From an uncultured Clostridia bacterium (GTDB lineage: Bacteria; Bacillota; Clostridia; Monoglobales; Monoglobaceae), in assembly GCA_934454115.1 (NCBI GenBank), contig CAKSFQ010000038.1, positions 1 through 11,408 of the forward strand: a stretch of DNA of 11,408 bases, written 5' to 3'. The notes below the pieces were generated by a model, which ran no database searches, was not told the DNA's origin, and worked only from the letters and a program-made list of their open reading frames with translations. Made by a program: the position numbers and the translations under genes. Of the stretch, positions 6,353 through 11,408 are shown in pieces. Positions within the stretch are counted from its first letter, which is position 1. Every line of letters starts with the position of its first letter.

Positions 6353-7630
6353 TCAATCCTTTTCAATGACGGTTTTGCCGCCCATGTAGGGGCGCAGAAC
6401 CTCCGGAATGGTGATGCTGCCGTCGGCATTCTGGTAGTTTTCAAGAATGGCGGCGGTGGTACGGCCGATGGCAACGCCGCTGCCGTTTAGGGTGTGAACC
6501 AGCTGCGCCTTATCCTTTGCGGAATCCTTGTAGCGGATATTGGCACGGCGCGCCTGGAAATCTTCAAAATTACTGCAGGAGGAAATCTCGACAAAGCGGT
6601 TGTAGCTGGGCATCCAAACCTCGATATCGTACTTCATGGCAGCCGTAAAGCCCAGATCGCCGATACAGATTTTTACCACGCGATACGGAATCTTCAGCAT
6701 TTGCAGTACGTCTTCGGCATCGGCAACCAGTTTTTCCAGTTCTGCATAAGAATCCTCCGGTCGGGTGAACTTTACCAGCTCAACCTTATTAAACTGGTGC
6801 TGACGGATCAGGCCGCGGGTATCTCTGCCGGCCGACCCGGCCTCGGCGCGGAAGCATGCGGTATAAGCGCAATATTTTACCGGCAGCTTTGTGCCGTCTA
6901 AAATTTCATCCCGGTGCATATTGGTGACAGGAACCTCGGCAGTCGGAACCAGAAAATACTCAGTGCCGGCTACCTTAAAGGCATCCTCTTCAAACTTCGG
7001 CAGCTGGCCGGTGCCGATCATACTGTTGCGGTGTACCATAAACGGCGGAAAAATTTCCTTATAGCCGTGCTTTGTGGTATGGGTATCCAAGTAAAAGTTG
7101 GTGATGGCACGCTCTAGCTGTGCACCGGCGCCGCGGTAGACGGTAAAGCGTGTGCCGGTAATCTTTGCGGCGGTTTCCGGGTCTAAGATATTTAAATCCT
7201 TACCCAGATCCCAGTGTGCCTTCGGCTCAAAATCAAAGACGGTCGGCTCCATAAAGCGGCGAACCTCTACGTTATCCGCGTCCGTGTCACCGTCCGGGAC
7301 GGTCGGGTTGGGGATGTTCGGAATGGTGTAGGCAATGGCGGTGATTTTTTCGTCCAGTGCGCGCAGCTTTTCATCGCATTCTTTAATGGCGGCAGACAGC
7401 TCTTTCATTTCGGCAAAAACGGCCGTGGTGTCCTCGCCGGCCTTTTTCATTGCCGGAATTTTTTTGGAAACAGCGTTCTGCTCTGCCTTCTTCTGTTCTG
7501 CCTCGTATAAAATTTCGCGCTTTTCCTTATCCAGTGCAAGCAGTCCGTCAATGTCCACGTTCTCTTTTCTCCGCGCCATTGCAGCAATGACCTTTTCCGG
7601 CTCGGTTCTCAGTAATTTCATATCAATCAT
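6353..7630 (-). CDS. serS: Seryl-tRNA synthetase
   Basis: This class II aminoacyl-tRNA synthetase charges tRNA-Ser (and tRNA-Sec where present) with serine. The 425-residue length is standard. An N-terminal antiparallel coiled-coil arm that grips the long variable arm of tRNA-Ser occupies about 28-100. The catalytic core carries the serine-pocket TAE (230-232), motif 2 with [14 protein letters not shown] (260-273) and motif 3 with [17 protein letters not shown] (381-397). Start: ATG 7630, giving the usual N-terminus MIDMKLLR, with AAAGGA about 10 nt upstream; an alternative ATG at 7621 would remove three residues. The gene begins 6 nt after the stop of the coiled-coil protein gene, so they are almost certainly co-transcribed. 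That leaves no room for a T-box leader directly before serS. Confidence 0.97.
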   Translation of the reverse strand: MIDMKLLRTEPEKVIAAMARRKENVDIDGLLALDKEKREILYEAEQKKAEQNAVSKKIPAMKKAGEDTTAVFAEMKELSAAIKECDEKLRALDEKITAIAYTIPNIPNPTVPDGDTDADNVEVRRFMEPTVFDFEPKAHWDLGKDLNILDPETAAKITGTRFTVYRGAGAQLERAITNFYLDTHTTKHGYKEIFPPFMVHRNSMIGTGQLPKFEEDAFKVAGTEYFLVPTAEVPVTNMHRDEILDGTKLPVKYCAYTACFRAEAGSAGRDTRGLIRQHQFNKVELVKFTRPEDSYAELEKLVADAEDVLQMLKIPYRVVKICIGDLGFTAAMKYDIEVWMPSYNRFVEISSCSNFEDFQARRANIRYKDSAKDKAQLVHTLNGSGVAIGRTTAAILENYQNADGSITIPEVLRPYMGGKTVIEKD

Positions 7631-7636
7631 GGTATT

Positions 7637-8089
7637 CTAGTCCTTTCTTTTTTGGGGTTCGCCCTCGTTGGTTTCGGTTTGTGCCGCGGCAAGAAGCTTG
7701 TCCAGCGCCTCACAGGCGGCGGTTTGTTCCGGCGTCAGCGCGCTTCGGTCGACGGACAAAAGCGCCGTCCTGGCCTCGTCTGTGCGGTCTTCCTGCCATA
7801 ATATCAGTACTTGATTGATGGCGTCGCTGACACTAATCGCCGTCTTTTGTGACTCCAGTTGGCTCTGAAGCGCCTCCTTTTCTTTGCCCAGTGTATAATT
7901 TTTATCCTTTAAGCGAACAATCTCGTCCTGAATGCTGACGTTCAACTGTTCCTTTTCGGTAATCTGATCTTCATACTTGGTTTCGCGGTTGTCTGCCATG
8001 GCTGCTATGATAATAACAATCACAGCCGCTAAAATCATAATGATGGCATAGCTGCTCAGTTTTCTGAAATTCTTTTTTTCCTCCGACAT
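7637..8089 (-). CDS. Small membrane-anchored coiled-coil protein, unknown function
   Basis: From ATG 8089 this is a 150-residue protein. Residues 1-12 are charged and cytosolic, 13-31 form one hydrophobic membrane helix rich in I, A and V, and about 36-84 is a heptad-like, charged coiled coil (including EKEQLN and LGKEKEALQSQLES). A helical tail follows with ALLSVDRSALTPEQTAACEALDKLL and a hydrophilic end. With this layout the coiled coil would face outside (inference from the single anchor). The architecture resembles divisome proteins such as FtsL/DivIC, but I see no family motif and do not assign it. The ATG has GAGAGGAAACC ahead of it. An in-frame TTG at 8152 would add 21 residues and has an even better GGAGGTG site. 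It sits between parB and serS, 6 nt before serS. Confidence 0.75.
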   Translation of the reverse strand: MSEEKKNFRKLSSYAIIMILAAVIVIIIAAMADNRETKYEDQITEKEQLNVSIQDEIVRLKDKNYTLGKEKEALQSQLESQKTAISVSDAINQVLILWQEDRTDEARTALLSVDRSALTPEQTAACEALDKLLAAAQTETNEGEPQKRKD

Positions 8090-8154
8090 GGTTTCCTCTC
8101 CTTCTCTTCCAAACGTAAAGGCAGATCGCAATAATTTTTCAAAAATATGCAAAA

Positions 8155-8161
8155 CACCTCC
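8155..8161 (-). promoter_or_regulatory. Strong Shine-Dalgarno (GGAGGTG) before an alternative TTG start
   Basis: The minus strand reads GGAGGTG-TT-TTG, a near-perfect complement to the 16S rRNA 3' end ending 2 nt before a TTG at 8152 that is in frame with the coiled-coil gene. The resulting 171-residue form would carry a 33-residue cytosolic N-terminus ahead of the membrane helix. It competes with the ATG at 8089. Confidence 0.5.
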
Positions 8162-8176
8162 AGCGGGCTCAAAATT

Positions 8177-8196
8177 GCGTTTTAAGGCACAAACGC
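8177..8196 (-). other. Weak hairpin in the parB-coiled-coil gap
   Basis: GCGTTT (8177-8182) pairs with AAACGC (8191-8196) around an 8-nt loop. On the minus strand it is followed by AATTTT. The stem is short, so at most it is a leaky terminator or attenuator after parB. I see nothing else convincing in 8162-8274. Confidence 0.3.
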
Positions 8197-8274
8197 GCTC
8201 TCGACGGCATATTTCACTGCGCTATATTAAAATGCGGCTTTAAGCCATCGTTTTTCGTTGTCGAAAATTGTCGA

Positions 8275-9195
8275 TTAACGACGAAGTGCAAACAAAAGCC
8301 GTTCCAGATCGTCCTTACTGTAATATTCAATTTCGATTTTTCCTTTTTTTGCGCCCTCCTGGATTTTCACCTTGGTACCAAATTGAGAAGAAAGGGAGTC
8401 CTCGATTTCGCGGTAGTATTTCTGCATCATCGGATTCTGCGGTTTTGCGGCGCTCTGCTTTTGTGGCTTGTAGGCGGCGGCAACCAGCGCCTCCGTCTGC
8501 CGAACGTTAAGACCTTCCTTTATAATGCGCTCTGCCAGGGATAACTGAAGATTGTGGTCTTCAACCGGCAGCAGGGTACGCGCATGGCCCTGGGAGAGCT
8601 TGCCCTCGATCAACAGAGCTTTTACCGCATCGCTCAAATGGCTCAGGCGCAGGGCGTTGGCAACTGCGCTGCGGCTTTTGCCGACCCGCTTGCTGATTTC
8701 CTCTTGCGTCATATGAAAGGTGTCAATCAGCTGTTGATATCCCTCGGATTCTTCAATGGGGTTTAAATCCTCACGCTGCAGGTTTTCCACCAGTGCAAGC
8801 TCCATGACCTCCTGTTCTTCAAAGCTGCGGATGATACAGGGCATTTCCTTTAATCCGGCCAGCTTGGAGGCTCTCCAGCGGCGTTCGCCCGCTACGATAC
8901 GGTAGGTGCCCGCCTTGGTGGGAGTGACTAAAATCGGCTGAACAACGCCGTGTTCTAATATAGAATCGCGCAACGCCTCTAACTTGTCTGTATCAAAGTT
9001 TTTTCGCGGTTGTCCCTTGTTCGGCTCAATTTCAGAAAGCTTTAATACGACAACCTGCTTGCCGTCGTCCGACGTTTCGCCTGATCGGTTGATTTCATCG
9101 GCAATATTGCGAATGGCATCGCCATCATCCTTGATTTGGAATAATTGGTTCATGCCGCGGCCCAATCCGGACTTTTTTGCTTTATGATCTGCCAT
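8275..9195 (-). CDS. parB: Chromosome-partitioning protein ParB (Spo0J type)
   Basis: ParB is a CTP-dependent DNA clamp that loads at parS, spreads along the origin region, recruits SMC and stimulates the ParA ATPase. The protein has 306 residues. The N-terminal KSGLGRGMNQLF (8-19) is the usual ParA-stimulating peptide. The CTP-binding domain spans about 47-150 with GERRWRA (103-109) and ENLQREDLNPIEE (137-149). A helix-turn-helix that reads parS occupies about 163-185, with LSQGHARTLL just after. The C-terminal dimer domain is about 245-306. Start: ATG 9195. AAGGA overlaps the parA stop (TAAGGAAG), 12 nt separate the two genes, and they are translationally close. The protein's target site lies at 10062-10077. 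Composition and length are normal for clostridial Spo0J. Confidence 0.96.
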   Translation of the reverse strand: MADHKAKKSGLGRGMNQLFQIKDDGDAIRNIADEINRSGETSDDGKQVVVLKLSEIEPNKGQPRKNFDTDKLEALRDSILEHGVVQPILVTPTKAGTYRIVAGERRWRASKLAGLKEMPCIIRSFEEQEVMELALVENLQREDLNPIEESEGYQQLIDTFHMTQEEISKRVGKSRSAVANALRLSHLSDAVKALLIEGKLSQGHARTLLPVEDHNLQLSLAERIIKEGLNVRQTEALVAAAYKPQKQSAAKPQNPMMQKYYREIEDSLSSQFGTKVKIQEGAKKGKIEIEYYSKDDLERLLFALRR

Positions 9196-9207
9196 TTCTT
9201 CACTTCC

Positions 9208-9972
9208 TTATCGATTTTTTCGAATCACTTCCCCGGCCAGCTTTTGATAGCACTGCGCCCCTTTGGAGCGTGCGTCAAAGGCAATGACGGGTTTTCCGTA
9301 GCTTGGCGCCTCGGACAGGCGCACATTGCGCGGAATTATGGTTTTGTATACGGTCGCACCAAAATATTTTTGCACCTCTTCGGCAACCTGTACCGACAAA
9401 TTGGTGCGCGCATCGTACATGGTCAGAAGAATGCCTTCTATCTTTAATGCCGGATTCAGCCCCTGTTTTACCATCTTGACGGTGTGCGTCAGCTGGCTCA
9501 GTCCCTCCAGTGCGTAATATTCGCATTGAATCGGAATCAGCACGCTGTCTGCGGCGCCAAAGGCATTCAATGTAATCAGTCCCAGGGAGGGCGGACAGTC
9601 AATGAAAATAAAATCAAATGAATCACGAACGGATTCCAGCGCCTTTTTCAGCTGATATTCCCGATTTTCAATATTAACCAAGGAAATCTCCGCACCGGCC
9701 AGATCCATATTTCCCGGACAGAGCCAAAGATTTTTATACTCGGTTTCCATCATAATCTCTTGCATAGGGCGACGCTCAGCCAGACAATCGTAGGCAGAGT
9801 GCTCCAAAGAACGGCTGTCAATGCCCAGACCGCTGCTGGAATTACCTTGCGGATCGCTGTCAATCAGCAAAACCTTTTTTCCTTTTTGTGCAATGCACGC
9901 GCTTAAGTTGATGGCGGTCGTTGTCTTGCCGACACCGCCTTTTTGATTGGTGATTGCAATCACTTTTGCCAT
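9208..9972 (-). CDS. parA: Chromosome-partitioning ATPase ParA (Soj type)
   Basis: This P-loop ATPase of the MinD/ParA superfamily binds DNA as an ATP dimer and works with ParB to separate replicated origins; in Bacillus it also controls DnaA. The 254-residue length matches Soj. The deviant Walker A is KGGVGKTT (11-18) with signature lysine K11, the A' motif is LLIDSDPQGN with D38 and D40, and the Walker B is FIFIDCPPSLG. There is no N-terminal helix-turn-helix, as expected for the chromosomal rather than the large plasmid type. Start: ATG 9972 is where the conserved MAKVIAITNQKGG begins. AAGGAGG lies upstream with a rather long gap of about 12 nt, which may lower translation. It is the first gene of parA-parB and probably of the run to serS. 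A good promoter and a parS site lie directly upstream. Confidence 0.96.
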   Translation of the reverse strand: MAKVIAITNQKGGVGKTTTAINLSACIAQKGKKVLLIDSDPQGNSSSGLGIDSRSLEHSAYDCLAERRPMQEIMMETEYKNLWLCPGNMDLAGAEISLVNIENREYQLKKALESVRDSFDFIFIDCPPSLGLITLNAFGAADSVLIPIQCEYYALEGLSQLTHTVKMVKQGLNPALKIEGILLTMYDARTNLSVQVAEEVQKYFGATVYKTIIPRNVRLSEAPSYGKPVIAFDARSKGAQCYQKLAGEVIRKNR

Positions 9973-10007
9973 GAAATCTTATCGCCTCCTTCTCTATGCC
10001 TTTTACC

Positions 10008-10035
10008 ATTATAGCACATAAATCCAGAAATACAA
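10008..10035 (-). promoter_or_regulatory. Promoter of the parAB operon
   Basis: The minus strand has a perfect -10 TATAAT (10008-10013) preceded by TGC, an extended -10, and TTGTAT (10030-10035) as -35 at 16-nt spacing. Transcription would begin near 10001, giving a leader of about 30 nt. A TTGACA at 10044-10049 is too far from this -10 to pair with it. Confidence 0.7.
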
Positions 10036-10061
10036 GGGAAAAATGTCAACTTTTCAAAAAA

Positions 10062-10077
10062 TGTTTCACATGAAACA
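10062..10077. other. parS: parS centromere site
   Basis: TGTTTCACATGAAACA differs at one central base from the bacterial consensus TGTTNCACGTGAAACA, which breaks the perfect dyad only at that position. It lies in the gap upstream of parA, about 60 nt above the predicted transcription start, where ParB could load and also influence parAB expression. No second copy was noticed in the window. Confidence 0.9.
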
Positions 10078-10106
10078 AAAAGGTCGGTGTTGATGCCCCC
10101 GTGTGC

Positions 10107-10922
10107 TTAACGTTTTCTATATTCCAGAGGCGTCATGCGCATGATTTTTTTAAAAGAACGACAAAAGGAACGCGTTTCTGAAAAACCTACGCTTTCTGAT
10201 ATTTTTTCTATAGAATAGTCCGTTGTTCTCAAAATGTAGCATGCGTTAGATATGCGATATTGGGCAAGGTATTGGTGAAAAGAGGTCCCCGTGGCTAATT
10301 TAAAGTTTCTGCAAAAATTGCTTTTGGAATATCCGGTTATTTTGGCGGCGTCGTCAATCGAAATATTAGAATTATAGTTAAGGTAGATCAGCTCAAGAGC
10401 TCCTTCGATTTTACGCTTATAGACTTTTTCGGATGGTACGGTGTCCGATGAGTTCATAAATAAAGAAACCATGTATGCGGATATTTTATAAAGCTCTCCG
10501 CTAATAAGCAAGTCGGCGGCAGAGTCCGTTTCTTCACAAATTTTTAACATGGTCTTTATGGAAGCATAAATATCCGCATATGGCTTTTTATCTGTATTGG
10601 CGATTTCAAATACCGGGCAGGCAAATTCTACTTCAGATATAGCTCTGAATTTTTCGCGCAGCAGCATCGGCCCAAATTCAATAAGAATGAATTTGCAGCA
10701 GCTTTTATCCCCAATAAGCTCGTGGTCTGTCATGCTGCTGATAAACAAAAGCTCCCCGGCATGGATGTGATATTGCTCGCCGTTGAGTTTGGCGACAAAT
10801 GCTCCTTCCAGGCAATACAACAGTTCGATTTCATGATGCAAATGCAATGGAAAGGAACAGAATTCCTCAGATTTTTTTATTATGTAAGGTGTTCCATATT
10901 TTAAAAGAGGTTGATAAAGCAT
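10107..10922 (-). CDS. AraC-family transcriptional regulator with cupin sensor
   Basis: This is a 271-residue cytosolic regulator. The N-terminal cupin-type sensor holds FPLHLHHEIELLYCLEG (24-40) and the later turn HIHAGELLFISS, typical of sugar-sensing AraC proteins. The C-terminal pair of helix-turn-helix motifs (about 172-271) includes ISIDDAAKITGYSKSNFCRNF and SIEKISESVGFSETRSFCRSF, and ends with the family's MTPLEYRK signature. Start: ATG 10922 is preferred over ATG 10949 because the predicted promoter (-10 at 10940-10945) lies downstream of the latter, and GGGTGAG precedes 10922. Codon use is visibly more AT-rich than in the par genes next door. It is divergent from a sugar isomerase-type gene, which it probably controls in response to a sugar or sugar derivative; the inducer is unknown. 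Its stop is only 29 nt from parS. Confidence 0.92.
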   Translation of the reverse strand: MLYQPLLKYGTPYIIKKSEEFCSFPLHLHHEIELLYCLEGAFVAKLNGEQYHIHAGELLFISSMTDHELIGDKSCCKFILIEFGPMLLREKFRAISEVEFACPVFEIANTDKKPYADIYASIKTMLKICEETDSAADLLISGELYKISAYMVSLFMNSSDTVPSEKVYKRKIEGALELIYLNYNSNISIDDAAKITGYSKSNFCRNFKLATGTSFHQYLAQYRISNACYILRTTDYSIEKISESVGFSETRSFCRSFKKIMRMTPLEYRKR

Positions 10923-10939
10923 AATACTCACCCATACCA

Positions 10940-10968
10940 ATTTTAACATAATACAATATCGCTGTCAA
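10940..10968 (-). promoter_or_regulatory. Promoter of the AraC-family gene
   Basis: The minus strand has TTGACA (10963-10968), a 17-nt spacer and TAAAAT (10940-10945) preceded by TGT. This is a near-consensus housekeeping promoter. Transcription would start near 10933, about 11 nt before ATG 10922, so the leader is very short and the upstream ATG at 10949 is excluded. Confidence 0.8.
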
Positions 10969-10974
10969 TGCTAT

Positions 10975-10984
10975 TTTTGTGCAT
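10975..10984. repeat. Direct repeat copy 1 (TTTTGTGCAT), candidate operator
   Basis: This 10-bp sequence lies just upstream of the -35 of the AraC-family promoter and recurs exactly 100 bp away at 11075. AraC-family proteins often bind such direct half-sites; binding here is inferred. Confidence 0.45.
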
Positions 10985-11074
10985 ATTCAAAGTAGGAAAG
11001 CAAACATATAGTCGCAAATACCTTGGATATTACGGGGTTTGTTGAATATTTTGGCTCTGTAAATTGTTAAGAAG

Positions 11075-11084
11075 TTTTGTGCAT
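11075..11084. repeat. Direct repeat copy 2 (TTTTGTGCAT), candidate operator
   Basis: This is the same 10 bp in the same orientation, located about 20 bp upstream of the -35 region of the plus-strand isomerase promoter, where an activator would be expected. Confidence 0.45.
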
Positions 11085-11103
11085 TTTATAGGAATATAAA
11101 TCA

Positions 11104-11131
11104 TTGTTTTTTAAAAAAAAGGATTTATAAT
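11104..11131 (+). promoter_or_regulatory. Promoter of the sugar isomerase-type gene
   Basis: There is a perfect -10 TATAAT (11126-11131) with a poor -35 TTGTTT (11104-11109) at 16-nt spacing. An A-tract (11113-11120) fills the spacer. A strong -10 with a weak -35 fits activator-dependent expression. Transcription would start near 11138, about 26 nt before the GTG. Confidence 0.65.
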
Positions 11132-11163
11132 CAAAGAAAAGAAGGCGATAAGGAGGCAGGATT

Positions 11164-11408
11164 GTGAAAAAGATAGGAATTCAACTCTACACGGTAAGAG
11201 ACTATATGACAAAGGAACAGAATATAAAAAAGCTGTTTCAGGATTTAAAAGCCGCTGGATATGACGAGGTTGAGATTTTTGGCAACATCGAGAACATGCT
11301 GCCGGCGCTAAAGTGCGCTGCGGAATTGGATCTGGAAATTGCCGGGACAATATGCAATTTAAATGATTATTCCGATCGTGAGAAGACAGTTAAATGGTGC
11401 CGCGATTT
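11164..11408 (+). CDS. Sugar phosphate isomerase/epimerase (xylose isomerase-like TIM barrel), 3'-truncated
   Basis: The first 81 codons are visible and the frame runs off the window. The start is GTG 11164, with AGGAGG at 11151-11156 seven nt upstream. The opening KKIGIQLYTVRDYM is the characteristic first strand of the sugar phosphate isomerase/epimerase family (IolE/Hyi/xylose-isomerase-like, AP endonuclease 2 fold). It is followed by LFQDLKAAGYDEVEIFG, the second strand with a glutamate at its end, and the third-strand stretch LDLEIAGTICNL. Family members isomerise or epimerise sugars, keto-sugars or inositol derivatives with a divalent metal; many close relatives in catabolic clusters have unknown substrates. 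The metal-binding residues lie beyond the window. The divergent AraC-type gene is its likely regulator. Confidence 0.85.
   Translation, partial: MKKIGIQLYTVRDYMTKEQNIKKLFQDLKAAGYDEVEIFGNIENMLPALKCAAELDLEIAGTICNLNDYSDREKTVKWCRD

Noticed and set aside
7631..7700. T-box or other leader upstream of serS
   Set aside because: Only 6 nt separate serS from the preceding gene, and no T-box core is visible there.
8233..8250. GGCTTTAAGCC palindrome with nearby T run as a terminator after parB
   Set aside because: The stem is only 4 bp with a 3-nt loop, and the T run is on the strand opposite to parB transcription.
10044..10049. TTGACA as the -35 of the parAB promoter
   Set aside because: It is 30 nt from the TATAAT; no adequate -10 exists at 16-18 nt.
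10923..10949. Upstream ATG at 10949 for the AraC-family gene
   Set aside because: The -10 element of the only good promoter lies within this stretch, so the ATG would not be transcribed from it; it also lacks a ribosome site.

Overview
This 11.4 kb window looks like ordinary chromosome from a Gram-positive, low-to-mid GC anaerobe of the Clostridia type (Bacillota). The evidence is a MurA that resembles the second Firmicute paralogue (MurZ/MurA2), a YycJ-type MBL hydrolase, a DUF5662 protein, an exported deacetylase with clostridial-style repeats, strong AGGAGG-like ribosome sites, frequent GTG/TTG starts and a Soj/Spo0J pair beside a parS site. Genus cannot be read from the sequence. The parS-parAB locus suggests the window lies in the replication-origin domain; oriC itself is not seen.

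Layout. (1) 1-2152, plus strand: the 3' end of a carbohydrate operon, with a transaldolase/fructose-6-phosphate aldolase (5' end outside the window), a ROK-family sugar kinase and a GmhA-like SIS isomerase. They are tightly spaced (11 nt gap, then a 4 nt ATGA overlap) and end at a strong, probably bidirectional terminator at 2176-2226. (2) 2237-4747, minus strand: read in transcription order, a YycJ-like MBL hydrolase, a secreted polysaccharide deacetylase and a DUF5662 protein, with gaps of about 70 nt. (3) 4876-6174, minus: murA. (4) 6353-9972, minus: parA, parB, a small membrane coiled-coil protein and serS in transcription order. A parS site and a good promoter lie upstream of parA. (5) 10107-11408: an AT-richer block with an AraC-family regulator (minus) divergent from a sugar-phosphate isomerase/epimerase-type gene (plus, cut by the window edge). 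The 214 bp between them carries two good promoters and a 10-bp direct repeat spaced exactly 100 bp.

How the genes work together. murA, the deacetylase and probably YycJ belong to cell-wall synthesis and remodelling. parA/parB/parS handle chromosome segregation. serS is translation housekeeping. The first operon probably moves a sugar into the sugar-phosphate pool. The AraC/isomerase pair looks like a substrate-induced catabolic locus placed directly next to parS.

No gene-free stretch exceeds 300 bases. The longest gaps are 10950-11163 (divergent promoters), 8090-8274 and 6175-6352. I see no tRNA, rRNA, CRISPR array, insertion sequence or phage gene. I do not see strong evidence for a wholly new system. 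The most interesting points are the AraC/isomerase block at parS, the transaldolase/kinase/heptose-isomerase-like cassette, the 34-residue triple repeat in the deacetylase and the His-rich DUF5662 protein.
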